Assembly (NCBI GenBank): GCA_031270825.1
Contig: JAISXH010000004.1
Location: 1-40,510 of the forward strand
Reading direction: 5' to 3'
Origin: Bifidobacteriaceae bacterium
Lineage (GTDB): Bacteria > Actinomycetota > Actinomycetes > Actinomycetales > WQXJ01
Length of the DNA stretch: 40,510 bases
The notes under the pieces are model-generated. The model was not told where the DNA came from. It worked only from the letters and a program-made list of their open reading frames with translations, and did no database searches. Both the position numbers and the translations under genes were made by a program. Position 1 is the stretch's first letter; every line of letters starts with the position of its first letter. This document shows positions 32,685 to 40,506 of this stretch, one piece after another.

Positions 32685-33446
32685 ATGTCTCTGCCTCGAC
32701 CGCTGTACCGCCTGTACGAATGGCGGCTGCTCAAAGGGCTGCGCCGGGAGGATTTGCCCCGGCATGTCGGCGTGATCCTGGACGGGAACCGGCGTTGGGC
32801 CAAGGAGGCGGGCACGTCGACGGCGACAGGGCACCGCGCCGGGGCGGACAAGATCGCCGAGTTGCTGACCTGGTCGGAAGAGGTCGGGGTCGAATTGGTG
32901 ACGCTGTGGATGCTTTCGACCGACAATCTGGCCAGACCGCCAGCGGAATTGAATCAACTGGTGACGATCATTGAGCAGTCGGTCGAGGCGCTAGCCCAGA
33001 CCGGGCGTTGGCGCGTTCAGGTGGTCGGCGCGCTCGATCTGCTGCCCTACAAAACAGCTGAGCGCTTGCATCAGGCCCAGACGCGCACGGCCCAAGTCGA
33101 CGGGTTACATGTCAACGTTGCGATTGGTTACGGTGGGCGTCGCGAGATCGCCGATGCCGTTCGGTCGCTTTTGGAGACCAAGGCCCGCGCCGGTATGTCG
33201 ATTCAGCAGCTGGCCCAGACGATCGACGTGGAGCACATCGCCGAGCACCTTTATACCCGGGGCCAGCCCGATCCGGACCTGGTCATCCGGACCTCGGGCG
33301 AGCAGCGCCTATCCGGGTTCCTCCTGTGGCAGTCGGTTCACGCCGAGTACTACTTCTGCGAGGCCTATTGGCCTGCCTTCCGGAAGGTCGATTTCCTCCG
33401 GGCCTTGCGTTCCTATGCCGTCCGCGAGCGTCGCCTGGGCCGCTGA
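32685..33446 (+). CDS. uppS: cis-prenyltransferase (isoprenyl diphosphate synthase)
   Basis: The 253-residue protein has the cis-prenyltransferase signatures: VILDGNRRWAKEAG with the catalytic Asp, the WMLSTDNLARP stretch, VNVAIGYGGRREIADAV, and DLVIRTSGEQRLSGFLLWQS near the C-terminus. It condenses isopentenyl diphosphate onto allylic diphosphate to make the polyprenyl carrier for cell-wall synthesis, or a short Z-product; actinobacteria often have two such enzymes and sequence alone does not give chain length. The ATG at 32685 matches the family N-terminus (MSLPRPLYRLYEWRL). Its upstream 210 nt are shared with trhA. Confidence 0.94.
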   Translation: MSLPRPLYRLYEWRLLKGLRREDLPRHVGVILDGNRRWAKEAGTSTATGHRAGADKIAELLTWSEEVGVELVTLWMLSTDNLARPPAELNQLVTIIEQSVEALAQTGRWRVQVVGALDLLPYKTAERLHQAQTRTAQVDGLHVNVAIGYGGRREIADAVRSLLETKARAGMSIQQLAQTIDVEHIAEHLYTRGQPDPDLVIRTSGEQRLSGFLLWQSVHAEYYFCEAYWPAFRKVDFLRALRSYAVRERRLGR

Positions 33447-33496
33447 GCCGCTGATGGCGCGGCCGGGGCGAGGGCGTTGAGCCGGTGTCGGCGCGC

Positions 33497-33652
33497 CCCG
33501 GGCGGGCGGGTGAAGCCGTAGACGTCGCACGGGTTTGCGCGGCCCAGCCCCGGGAAGTCGTGGACGCCGACCCTCGGCGCGGCGCTCCTCGCCGCCCACT
33601 CCCGCCCGGCGTTCTTGAACTCCTCGGCCAGGTCCTTCTTCTTCGGGTCTAA
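33497..33652 (-). pseudogene. fragment of an ISAzo13-type transposase
   Basis: The minus-strand frame reads LDPKKKDLAEEFKNAGREW, then after RVG the stretch VHDFPGLGRANPCDVYGFT. This parallels the conserved block of ISAzo13-family transposases (about DTKKKELVG.FKN.GREWRPKG...VHDF....LGKA.PYGVYD), which precedes the catalytic GVDHDTAAFAV part. Here the similarity stops after about 52 residues and the frame continues into Pro/Arg-rich noise, so the gene is a remnant. No terminal repeats are seen. Confidence 0.65.
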
Positions 33653-33700
33653 TGTGAGGTGCCCCGATTGGGTCGAGGTCAGGTGAAGCATGACGTCCTC

Positions 33701-33730
33701 TTGACACTTGGAGCCGGGGGGGGGTAGCGT
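33701..33730 (+). promoter_or_regulatory. sigma-A-like promoter of the amidase-domain gene
   Basis: TTGACA (33701-33706) and TAGCGT (33725-33730) are separated by 18 nt. The -35 is a perfect consensus, rare in this window. Transcription would start near 33737. Confidence 0.7.
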
Positions 33731-33734
33731 CCGA

Positions 33735-33757
33735 AGGGTTGGCAAGCTCCCAACCCT
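33735..33757 (+). promoter_or_regulatory. hairpin at the mRNA 5' end of the amidase-domain gene
   Basis: AGGGTTGG (33735-33742) and CCAACCCT (33750-33757) form a perfect 8-bp stem with a 7-nt loop at the predicted transcription start, about 10 nt before AAGGAGG. A 5'-terminal stem of this kind can protect mRNA from decay. Confidence 0.5.
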
Positions 33758-33779
33758 CGAAAGCCCAAGGAGGCACGAA

Positions 33780-35033
33780 GTGAATATGAGAAGGCATGCC
33801 GCCCTTGCCCTAGCCGCAGTCGTGGCAGCAGTCGGAATGGTGGCCCCCGGAGCTCACGAAGCGTTAGCGGGAACCGCAGTCGCCGACGCGGCGGTGGCGC
33901 AGGCGCTGAATAGCTATAGCTATTCACTTGAACAGGCATATCTAAGGGCGGTAGCGCCCGGCGACGAAACGATTCTTAAGGGGGCCGCCTTGAAGCCCCT
34001 ACCTGCCACGGTGACGACGGCGCAGGCCAGGTTCGCGGAGTCTAGTGTCGGCGCGCTCAGGGACTCGTTCGCCGATTCCGGGCTAGCTATCCGACATGCT
34101 ACGGTCCGAGCGAATCTTCGCTCTGTGGCGACGACTAATGGAAAGGTCGTGGCGACCGCAGAAGTCGTGACTACAGTGGTGTCAAAGAGCCTGTACGACA
34201 AGTCATCCGTCACTTCGTCATGGGCGGACGAGCATGTGATCGCCTTGGCGCCGACCTCGGCGAAGCGCGGTGCAGCCTACCAGGCCGTCAGCGATGGGTT
34301 TGTGGCGGTCGTCAGTCCTACGGTGGCTGCGGGCGACTTTGCGGCGGCGGTCGGCAGCCCGTCGGCGTCGGTGTCGGCTGATCTCAAAGGCGCTTCGGCC
34401 GCGGCTTCCGAGGCCAACGCACGGGTGGCCGGCCCTAAGGCGGCCGCTCAGCCCAAAGTGGACACCACAAAGTTTGCGGATTATGCACTGAAGTGGACGA
34501 GGAGCCCATACGACGGAGACGCGAAGGCGGATAACAACCCGGCCTACCCCATGGCCAGCCCGAACTGCACCAATTTCGGTTCGCAGGTCCTAGATCAGGC
34601 GGGTTTTTCGCCAGTGAATGGGAATTGGCTTGACGGCAAGAACAGCAAGGTGTGGACATACAATCTTTCTGGTCCGGACGGGGCGACTTGGACTTGGGTC
34701 AACGCACATTACAACAACGTGTACGTGTATAACTACAGCGGCAGGTACAATAGGAATGCCGGCAACATTTGGAACACCAACAAGGGCGACATCATTTGGG
34801 TTGATTGGGATCCCCGGGGACAGGCGGATGGCACCATTGATCACATGTTGGTAGTGACCGGCAAGAAGTACGTCACCGGCAAAGAGAGTCCCACGGGCAA
34901 GAGTTATTACAGCCCCCTCATTTCGCAAAAGAGCAACAATAGGCATAATGTTCCTCTGCAGACGTTCATCAACCTGGCCAGCCAGCAGGGCCACAAGACG
35001 ATTGTGTGGCGGGCGTTGGTGGCCAATTCGTAG
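33780..35033 (+). CDS. secreted protein with putative amidase (Amidase_6-type) domain
   Basis: The 417-residue protein has a Sec signal (1-~38), an Ala/Ser/Val-rich region (40-220) without a recognised fold, and a C-terminal domain (about 230-417) of the papain-like putative amidase group: FADYALKWTRSPY, SPNCTNFGSQVLDQAGF with nucleophile Cys263, KGDIIWVDWDP, and GTIDHMLVVTGKK with His355. It may cleave peptidoglycan peptides or another amide outside the cell. GTG at 33780 is 6 nt after AAGGAGG. The 3' half is noticeably richer in A and T than the surrounding genes, which with the transposase remnant just upstream suggests acquisition by transfer. Confidence 0.8.
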   Translation: MNMRRHAALALAAVVAAVGMVAPGAHEALAGTAVADAAVAQALNSYSYSLEQAYLRAVAPGDETILKGAALKPLPATVTTAQARFAESSVGALRDSFADSGLAIRHATVRANLRSVATTNGKVVATAEVVTTVVSKSLYDKSSVTSSWADEHVIALAPTSAKRGAAYQAVSDGFVAVVSPTVAAGDFAAAVGSPSASVSADLKGASAAASEANARVAGPKAAAQPKVDTTKFADYALKWTRSPYDGDAKADNNPAYPMASPNCTNFGSQVLDQAGFSPVNGNWLDGKNSKVWTYNLSGPDGATWTWVNAHYNNVYVYNYSGRYNRNAGNIWNTNKGDIIWVDWDPRGQADGTIDHMLVVTGKKYVTGKESPTGKSYYSPLISQKSNNRHNVPLQTFINLASQQGHKTIVWRALVANS

Positions 35034-35141
35034 CCAGCCGCCGAGCCGTGTGATCCGGAGAACGGCGATAGGCTACACAAACCAGGTGGGCTGGTCGTCC
35101 GCGCGAGTGTTCAGAGGGGATTTGGGCGAAGGGAGGCCGCG

Positions 35142-35627
35142 ATGCTGGACTCGGTTGTCACCGGCTACGCGATAAGTGGAGTTCTCGGCGTGGTGCTGGC
35201 GGCTCTGGTGGTGTTGCCCGTGGCTTCGCCGAGACTGAGGCGTTGCGACACGCGAGCATGGACGGGGTTCATGGCGGCGTCGGTCCTTCAGGTCATCGGT
35301 TTGGGTGTCCTCAACACCACGCCCACAGTAGATGTCGGCGGGGGACCAGCGCGGTGCGTTGCGGAGGCGGTTTTCGATCTTGGGCCGTCCGCGCCGAGTG
35401 TGTCCATGGGGTCGGCGCAATGTCATCAGGCGTCCGTGCGGTTTGTGCTCTGCGGTCTTGTGCTGATTGCGGCCGCCTATGGGATTTGGGCGCTGAGCGC
35501 AAGGCGCGCGATCAGGGGCCGAGCCGGGAAGGCGAAGGGGGGACACGGGCGCAGCTTGATGTGGGTCGCGCAGTTCGCTGTGCCGATCGCCGCAGCCGCG
35601 GTGACGGTCGCCTTCGTCTGGGAATAG
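35142..35627 (+). CDS. hypothetical small membrane protein
   Basis: I do not recognise the family. The 161-residue protein has about four predicted spans (residues 5-28, 41-58, 99-120, 138-158), two extracellular cysteines in the loop PARCVAEAV...SAQCHQAS that could form a disulphide, and a basic cytoplasmic loop (RRAIRGRAGKAKGGHGR). GGGAGG lies 6-7 nt before the ATG. The 108-nt gap to the amidase gene has no terminator, so the two may be co-transcribed. Confidence 0.6.
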   Translation: MLDSVVTGYAISGVLGVVLAALVVLPVASPRLRRCDTRAWTGFMAASVLQVIGLGVLNTTPTVDVGGGPARCVAEAVFDLGPSAPSVSMGSAQCHQASVRFVLCGLVLIAAAYGIWALSARRAIRGRAGKAKGGHGRSLMWVAQFAVPIAAAAVTVAFVWE

Positions 35628-35660
35628 CTGCGGGCCGCGAGACCACGTGATCGGGCGTGG

Positions 35661-36596
35661 CTACGGCTGTTCGCCGGCCGCGACCTTGGCGATGGCGGTC
35701 TGGAGGTCGCCGCCAGACCAATCCCAGGCGTACAGATTGACGCCATCGCCGATCAGCACCCAGGGCGTGCCCTGGAAACCTTCGGAGGCGGTGACCACCT
35801 GGGTGGTGTTCGCCACCCAGTCGCTGTAGGTGCCGGTGGTGAACTGGGAGATGGCGTCCTCGGTCACACCGGCTTGACGCGCCAGATCGGCGATCTGGCT
35901 GTCATCCAGGCCGGCTCCGCCCTCGGCGGGTTGGTTCTCCCACATCAGCTTGTCGAAAGCCCAGTAATGCGCGGGGTCCAGTGCCGCCGTCGCCACCACC
36001 GCGCGGGCCGCCCGGGAGGAGTATGCGGAGGTCGAATAGGCGTCCAGGTAGCCCATGGGATACACGGTCAATTTGATCTGGCCGGCGCGCATGGCTTGCT
36101 CCAACTGGGAGCCCAGCTGCTGCTCGAACTTCAGGCAGTAGGGGCAGATGTAGTCAGACATGACCTCGACCGAGATCTTGGTCTGCTCGGCCACCGGACC
36201 ACCGGGCACCCCGTCGCAGCCCAGCCTGATTCCGCCCAGGTCGGTCGCGCCGGCGGGCTGGCCTGCTTGGGCCGTGGGGGTCGCGGCGTCCTGGGGGCAT
36301 TCGGCCGTCGCCACTGGCGTGTAATCGCCTTGGCTGGCGCCGCCGCCAGCGGCTGGGCTGGCCACATCCGTGGTAGCGCCAGCGGCGCCGGTGGCGCCAG
36401 GCTGGAGGCCGCCGCCGGCCTGCTCGGCCCGGTCGCCCGCCGGCCCCATCATGAGGACCAGCGTGATCGCGAACGCAAAGGTCAACCCGCTGATCGCGAC
36501 CCAGGCGCCGGCTTGTTTGTACCAAGGAACGAAGCCTCCCTTGGCCGGGAATGATTGGTCCTCAGAACTGTCAGGGCCACCGCCCGCGGCAAACAT
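35661..36596 (-). CDS. membrane-anchored DsbA-like thiol-disulphide oxidoreductase
   Basis: The 311-residue protein has a short cytoplasmic tail, one membrane span (about 28-50, AWVAISGLTFAFAITLVLMM), an Ala/Gly/Thr-rich linker, and a DsbA/thioredoxin_4-type domain (about 135-311): VEVMSDYICPYCLKFEQQLG with the CPYC active site and GTPWVLIGDGVN with the cis-Pro loop. It probably forms or reshuffles disulphides in exported proteins, for which the Cys-bearing surface proteins of this window are possible clients. The ATG at 36596 is chosen because it lies just before the tail and span; the frame is open 13 codons further. Confidence 0.88.
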   Translation of the reverse strand: MFAAGGGPDSSEDQSFPAKGGFVPWYKQAGAWVAISGLTFAFAITLVLMMGPAGDRAEQAGGGLQPGATGAAGATTDVASPAAGGGASQGDYTPVATAECPQDAATPTAQAGQPAGATDLGGIRLGCDGVPGGPVAEQTKISVEVMSDYICPYCLKFEQQLGSQLEQAMRAGQIKLTVYPMGYLDAYSTSAYSSRAARAVVATAALDPAHYWAFDKLMWENQPAEGGAGLDDSQIADLARQAGVTEDAISQFTTGTYSDWVANTTQVVTASEGFQGTPWVLIGDGVNLYAWDWSGGDLQTAIAKVAAGEQP

Positions 36597-36818
36597 GGCG
36601 TCAACCCTATCCAAGACGAGCAGCCGGAGGCGCAAGGGATCTTGTGCTGGACTCTGGTGTTCTTGGTGGTCTCCTCCCGCCGAACCCGCGCATGGATCTT
36701 CACCGCCATCCCGCCTCCGCCGCCGCCGACCCGTCTACATCCTGGGCATGTACGCCGAGGTCGCCAACCCGGCCGGCCCCGCTATGCGCGCCGTCCGACG
36801 GCGTGCGCCGCCGCGTGT
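36597..36818. other. short non-coding stretch upstream of the DsbA-like gene
   Basis: I see no gene here. The sequence lies between the DsbA-like start and the remains of the DUF1016 gene and presumably holds the promoter of the former. Confidence 0.4.
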
Positions 36819-37109
36819 TCAACCCGCCGTGCGGGCTGGGCCGGGCTCCTTCGACACGGTGGCCCGACCGGGTGTCACCGCCGACCGCAGTTCCTCGACT
36901 GCGGGGAGGCCCTCGTAGTCGGCCACGCCCAAAGCGGAGGACGCGTTCGCCAAGGTGAACCTGACCACGGCCTCGTTCTTGGATGTGCACAGCAGAATCC
37001 CAATTGTCGGGACGTGTTTCGCGGGGTCGCGGACCTCGGCGTCGACCAATCCGACGTATGCCGACAACTTGCCGAGAAACTCTGGACGGAACTTGCCGAC
37101 CTTCAATTC
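36819..37109 (-). pseudogene. C-terminal remnant of a DUF1016/YhcG-type PDDEXK nuclease gene
   Basis: The minus-strand translation ELKVGKFRPEFLGKLSAYVG continues with VDAEVRD...PTIGILLCTSKNEAVVRFTL and SSALGVADYEGLPAVEELRS. This is the C-terminal part of DUF1016 proteins, including the E-x-K of the PDDEXK nuclease core (ELK) and the GILLC strand. The frame is cut at 37108-37110 exactly where the left inverted repeat of the RIT element begins, so the N-terminal two thirds are missing here and may resume to the right of 40506. The remaining end (to the stop at 36819) looks intact. Confidence 0.82.
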
Positions 37110-37192
37110 TGATGTGAAGTGCCTTGTTATGTGAAGTTGGGGGTTGTCGCTGCTGGTGGGAGCCTTGCCGTGGTCGGGGTTGCTTCACATAA
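37108..37192 (+). repeat. left terminal inverted repeat of the RIT element
   Basis: These 85 bp are the exact reverse complement of 40422-40506. Inside are three copies of a short motif: ATGTGAAG at 37112-37119, TTATGTGAAG at 37127-37136 and its inversion CTTCACATAA at 37183-37192, plus two GGGGTTG copies. These are likely recombinase-binding sites. Confidence 0.95.
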
Positions 37193-37193
37193 T
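37165..37193 (+). promoter_or_regulatory. promoter candidate for the RIT genes at the inner edge of the left repeat
   Basis: TTGCCG (37165-37170) and CATAAT (37188-37193) are separated by exactly 17 nt. The -10 box straddles the inner edge: its last T lies just outside the repeat, and the equivalent place at the right end reads CATAAC. The left end would thus be the better promoter. Confidence 0.5.
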
Positions 37194-37243
37194 GTTTAGG
37201 GGTTGCGTGGTCCTTCTCTACTACTTTGAGGAGGCGACTGCGT

Positions 37244-38446
37244 GTGAGCATGTCTGTTGGCCGGTTGATCGGCTTGGCCGAGGGAGAACTGGAGAATGGG
37301 TCGTATGCCGACTGGACTCGGCGGGCGTACGGGTCGGTTTGGCGGGAGTTCGAGCGTTTTTGCTTGTCGCGGGGGCGCGACGCGCCTACAGGGGTTGACG
37401 GGGAGTCGTTCTTGGCGTCGATTGGCTGTCCCCCAGCAGGGGGAACTAGCTGGGACCGGTTCAAGAGACGCGCGGTGCGGCGCCTGTTGGCCGTCGGGGA
37501 GTCGGGGGATTTCCGCTCGGTGGCGCCCCGGTCGCGGGTCGAGGTGCCGCAGTGTTTCGCCGTGGTGCATCAGGCGTACGCGGAATCGTTGTCAGACCGG
37601 GCGTTGGCGGCGTCCACGCGGGAACACAAGGAGTGCTTGTCGCGGCGGTTCCTCGCTTCTCTGGCGGCGTCCGGGGTTGTCGATGTGGCGGCGTTGAGTC
37701 CTGGAGATGTGTTCGGCTATCTGGCTGGTTTGCCTCGCTTGGCCGCTTCGACCAGGTCAGCGCGGCTGTTCTTCGTCCGCGAGTACCTGCGGTTCCTGGT
37801 AGCGCGGTTCGCCGCTGACGAGGTGTTGGGGGGTTTGTTCCCCGTGGTGCCGGTGAATAACGACGAGGTGCTGCCGTCGGTGTTCAGTTCGGACGAGGTT
37901 AGGCGGGCTTTGGCGGCGTTGGATCCGTCGAGCCGGACGGTGCGCCGTGACCGGGCGGTGCTGTTGCTCGCCGCCCAGTTGGGGCTGCGCGCCGGCGACA
38001 TCCGTCGGCTCCGGTTCGACGAGGTCGATTGGCGGCTGGGCCGGTTGTCGCTGGTCCAGCACAAGACGACCGTGAGGATAGACCTGCCGCTGCCCGACGA
38101 ATGCCGGTTCGCGCTGCTTGACTACTGGCGCAACGAACGTCCCGACCGCCCCGACCCGCATGTGTTCCTAGGGGCACGCGCGCCGTTCGCGCCCTACGCT
38201 AGCGCGGCCGCCTTCGGCCGGGTCGTCACGGCATGCTTCGAGCGGGCCGGAGTGGATATTGCGAACCGGCACCACGGCCTGCACAGCCTCCGGCACAGCG
38301 CGGCCGCCGCCATGCTGACCTCCGGTGCCACGCTACCGGCCGTGTCAGCGGTGCTAGGCCACGCCAGTTCTGAGACGACTATGCGCTACCTGCGGGTCGG
38401 CGTTGAGGCGCTGCGGGCCGCGGCGTTGGAGGTGCCCCGTGTCTGA
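37244..38446 (+). CDS. ritA: RIT element tyrosine recombinase A
   Basis: The 400-residue protein has an N-terminal SAM-like DNA-binding region with an extra ~100-residue part and a C-terminal tyrosine recombinase domain. Catalytic positions visible are Arg in LGLRAGDIRRLRFDEVD, Lys in VQHKTTVRIDLP, HSLRHSAAAAML (HxxR), LGHASSETTMRYL with the second His and the nucleophile Tyr. All look intact. GTG at 37244 is chosen because GAGGAGG lies 9 nt upstream; ATG at 37250 is possible. The 3' end overlaps ritB by 8 nt. Confidence 0.9.
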   Translation: MSMSVGRLIGLAEGELENGSYADWTRRAYGSVWREFERFCLSRGRDAPTGVDGESFLASIGCPPAGGTSWDRFKRRAVRRLLAVGESGDFRSVAPRSRVEVPQCFAVVHQAYAESLSDRALAASTREHKECLSRRFLASLAASGVVDVAALSPGDVFGYLAGLPRLAASTRSARLFFVREYLRFLVARFAADEVLGGLFPVVPVNNDEVLPSVFSSDEVRRALAALDPSSRTVRRDRAVLLLAAQLGLRAGDIRRLRFDEVDWRLGRLSLVQHKTTVRIDLPLPDECRFALLDYWRNERPDRPDPHVFLGARAPFAPYASAAAFGRVVTACFERAGVDIANRHHGLHSLRHSAAAAMLTSGATLPAVSAVLGHASSETTMRYLRVGVEALRAAALEVPRV

Positions 38447-39410
38447 CATTGCTGTGGACGAAGCGCGGCCGGATCTATTTGAAGAGTTCATCGCCTGCAA
38501 ACGCGCGCTGGGATACGCGTACGGGAAGAGCCAGCTAAGCGTGGTGCGGCTCTTGTCGCGCCATCTGGCCGTCTTCAAGCAGGACGAGACGTTCATGACA
38601 CGGGAAGCGGCCGAGTCGTTTTACGCCCCCGACGGCCGCCGCACTCAGGGCACGCTCCGGCAGCGGCGCGCCGTCGTCCGCGAGTTCGCTCTGTTCCTGT
38701 GCCGCAAGGGGACCACCTGCTGGGTCCCTCCCCAACGCGGCGAACGACCGCCCGAGCCCCGGTTCACTCCCCGGATAATCACCGCCGAGGAGATGGCTCG
38801 CGTAATCGCTTTGGTTGACCAAACGCCCGCGCCACCGCAATCCCCAACATCCCAGATCGTGCTCTCGGCGATGATAAAAACGCTGTGGTGCTGCGGGCTG
38901 CGCATAGGGGAGGCGGTGGCTCTGACTGTGGGCGACGCCGACCTTGCCTCGGGCGTCCTGACTGTCCGCAACGGCAAGGGGAACCACACCAGGCTGGTGC
39001 CCATGTCGCCGTCTCTGGCTCTAGACCTGGCGGCCTACTTGGAGCGGATGGGCTTGTGCTCCACCGGACCTAGCCAGGCGCTCTTCCCGAACTGGCGCGG
39101 TGCCGCTTACAGCGCGCCGGCCGCGTCCAGGCGGGTGGCGTCCGCGATGGCCGCCGCCGGGATCACCACCGACGGTGCCCGTCCACCCAGGACCCATGAT
39201 ATCCGACACAGTTATGCCGTACAGGTGTTGCACGCATTGGAGAGGAAAGGGATTGACCCGCGTGCCGCGGTGCCGCTCCTCGGGACATACATGGGGCACC
39301 GCGGCATCCGCTCCACCGAGTATTACCTGCGCCTGACGGCGCCGATGCGTGAAGACGTGGCCGAAAAGATGGACGGCGCTTACCGGGGCGTGTTCCCGGA
39401 GGTGGGTTGA
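38439..39410 (+). CDS. ritB: RIT element tyrosine recombinase B
   Basis: The 323-residue protein has the tyrosine recombinase catalytic set: Arg in CGLRIGEAVAL, Lys in RNGKGNHTRLVPM, THDIRHSYAVQVL (HxxR) and MGHRGIRSTEYYLRL with His and Tyr. GTG at 38439 overlaps the end of ritA and has GGAGG 6 nt upstream, inside ritA. Overlap suggests coupled translation and fixed dosage of the three recombinases, which in RIT elements are thought to act together. Confidence 0.9.
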   Translation: MSDIAVDEARPDLFEEFIACKRALGYAYGKSQLSVVRLLSRHLAVFKQDETFMTREAAESFYAPDGRRTQGTLRQRRAVVREFALFLCRKGTTCWVPPQRGERPPEPRFTPRIITAEEMARVIALVDQTPAPPQSPTSQIVLSAMIKTLWCCGLRIGEAVALTVGDADLASGVLTVRNGKGNHTRLVPMSPSLALDLAAYLERMGLCSTGPSQALFPNWRGAAYSAPAASRRVASAMAAAGITTDGARPPRTHDIRHSYAVQVLHALERKGIDPRAAVPLLGTYMGHRGIRSTEYYLRLTAPMREDVAEKMDGAYRGVFPEVG

Positions 39411-39411
39411 C

Positions 39412-40413
39412 ATGGCCGCTGACCGCTCTTTCGCGGGCCTGTTGCGCGCTTGGCTGACCGTCTATCTGCCGACTACGCGCGGCAGTTCGGCGAACACCGT
39501 GGCCGCCTACCGCGACGCGTTCGTCCTACTGTTGCGCTACTTCCAGGACAGATGCGGCAGGCCACCAGAGCGCGTCCAAATGGACGACCTCAACCCACGG
39601 GCCGTCAACGAGTTCCTGACCTGGCTCGCCGACACCCGGCACGCGTCGGCGGCAACCCGCAACCAGCGGCTGGCCGCGGTCAAGAGCTTTCTGCGCTACG
39701 CCCAGTCCCAGGCCCCCGAGCACATCGCAGTCGCTGGGCCAGTCCTAGCGCTCAAGCCCGCCAGGTCCCCCGAGCCCGTGGTCGCCTACCTCACCGTCCA
39801 TGCGGTCAAACTGATCCTCGCCCAGGCGAAACGGTCCAGCCTGCGCGATTTGGCTCTTCTGACCCTCCTTTACGACACCGGCGCCCGCGTACAAGAGGTC
39901 TGCGACCTGAGCATCGGAGACCTCAGAACGAACAAACCCGTCACAGTGACACTGACCGGAAAGGGCCGCAAGACCCGGACCGTTCCCTTGACCGGTCAGG
40001 CCGCCGCCATCGTTGTCTCGCACGCTGCCACATTGGACGGACGCCCGGCCAAGACGCCGCTTTTCGAGAACCGCGACGGGCGGCGCATCGGTCGCGCCGG
40101 GATCTCCTGGATCCTTCAAGACGCGGTCACCCGCGCCCGAGCCGGGCACGAGGATGAAATCCCGCAGAAAGCGACCCCGCATCAGCTCCGGCACTCCAAG
40201 GCCGTTCACTTGCTGGAAAACGGGGTAAACCTGGTCTACATCCGCGACCTTCTCGGCCACGCGTCGGTGACCACCACCGAACGCTACGCCAAAGCCAGTC
40301 CCGAGATGAAACGCAAAGCCATTGAGTCCGCCAGCGCCGGGATCGTCACCGAGACCATCTACGACCCCGGAACACGCCAAGACCTACTCACCTGGCTCCG
40401 CCAAACCCTGTAA
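39412..40413 (+). CDS. ritC: RIT element tyrosine recombinase C
   Basis: The 333-residue protein has an N-terminal SAM-like core-binding domain (about 1-110, SSANTVAAYRDAFVLLLRYF) and the catalytic domain with Arg in YDTGARVQEVCDL, Lys in LTGKGRKTRTVPL, PHQLRHSKAVHLL (HxxR) and LGHASVTTTERYAKAS with His and Tyr. GGAGGTG lies 7 nt before the ATG at 39412, which is 1 nt after the ritB stop. It ends 8 nt before the right inverted repeat. Confidence 0.92.
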   Translation: MAADRSFAGLLRAWLTVYLPTTRGSSANTVAAYRDAFVLLLRYFQDRCGRPPERVQMDDLNPRAVNEFLTWLADTRHASAATRNQRLAAVKSFLRYAQSQAPEHIAVAGPVLALKPARSPEPVVAYLTVHAVKLILAQAKRSSLRDLALLTLLYDTGARVQEVCDLSIGDLRTNKPVTVTLTGKGRKTRTVPLTGQAAAIVVSHAATLDGRPAKTPLFENRDGRRIGRAGISWILQDAVTRARAGHEDEIPQKATPHQLRHSKAVHLLENGVNLVYIRDLLGHASVTTTERYAKASPEMKRKAIESASAGIVTETIYDPGTRQDLLTWLRQTL

Positions 40414-40421
40414 GCCGCCAG

Positions 40422-40506
40422 TTATGTGAAGCAACCCCGACCACGGCAAGGCTCCCACCAGCAGCGACAACCCCCAACTTCACATAACAAGGCACTTCAC
40501 ATCAGA
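40422..40506 (-). repeat. right terminal inverted repeat of the RIT element
   Basis: Exact reverse complement of 37108-37192 over 85 bp. Outside it, the last four bases of the window should belong to the interrupted host gene. Confidence 0.95.

Larger units (their letters stand above)
37108..40506 (+). mobile_element. RIT element (recombinases in trio) with 85-bp perfect terminal inverted repeats
   Basis: Three tyrosine recombinase genes in one orientation, packed with overlap or a 1-nt gap, are enclosed by identical inverted repeats at 37108-37192 and 40422-40506. This is the definition of RIT elements. Total length is 3399 bp. It splits a DUF1016 nuclease gene. No target duplication can be read with certainty, because only four bases remain to the right of the element. 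Confidence 0.92.
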
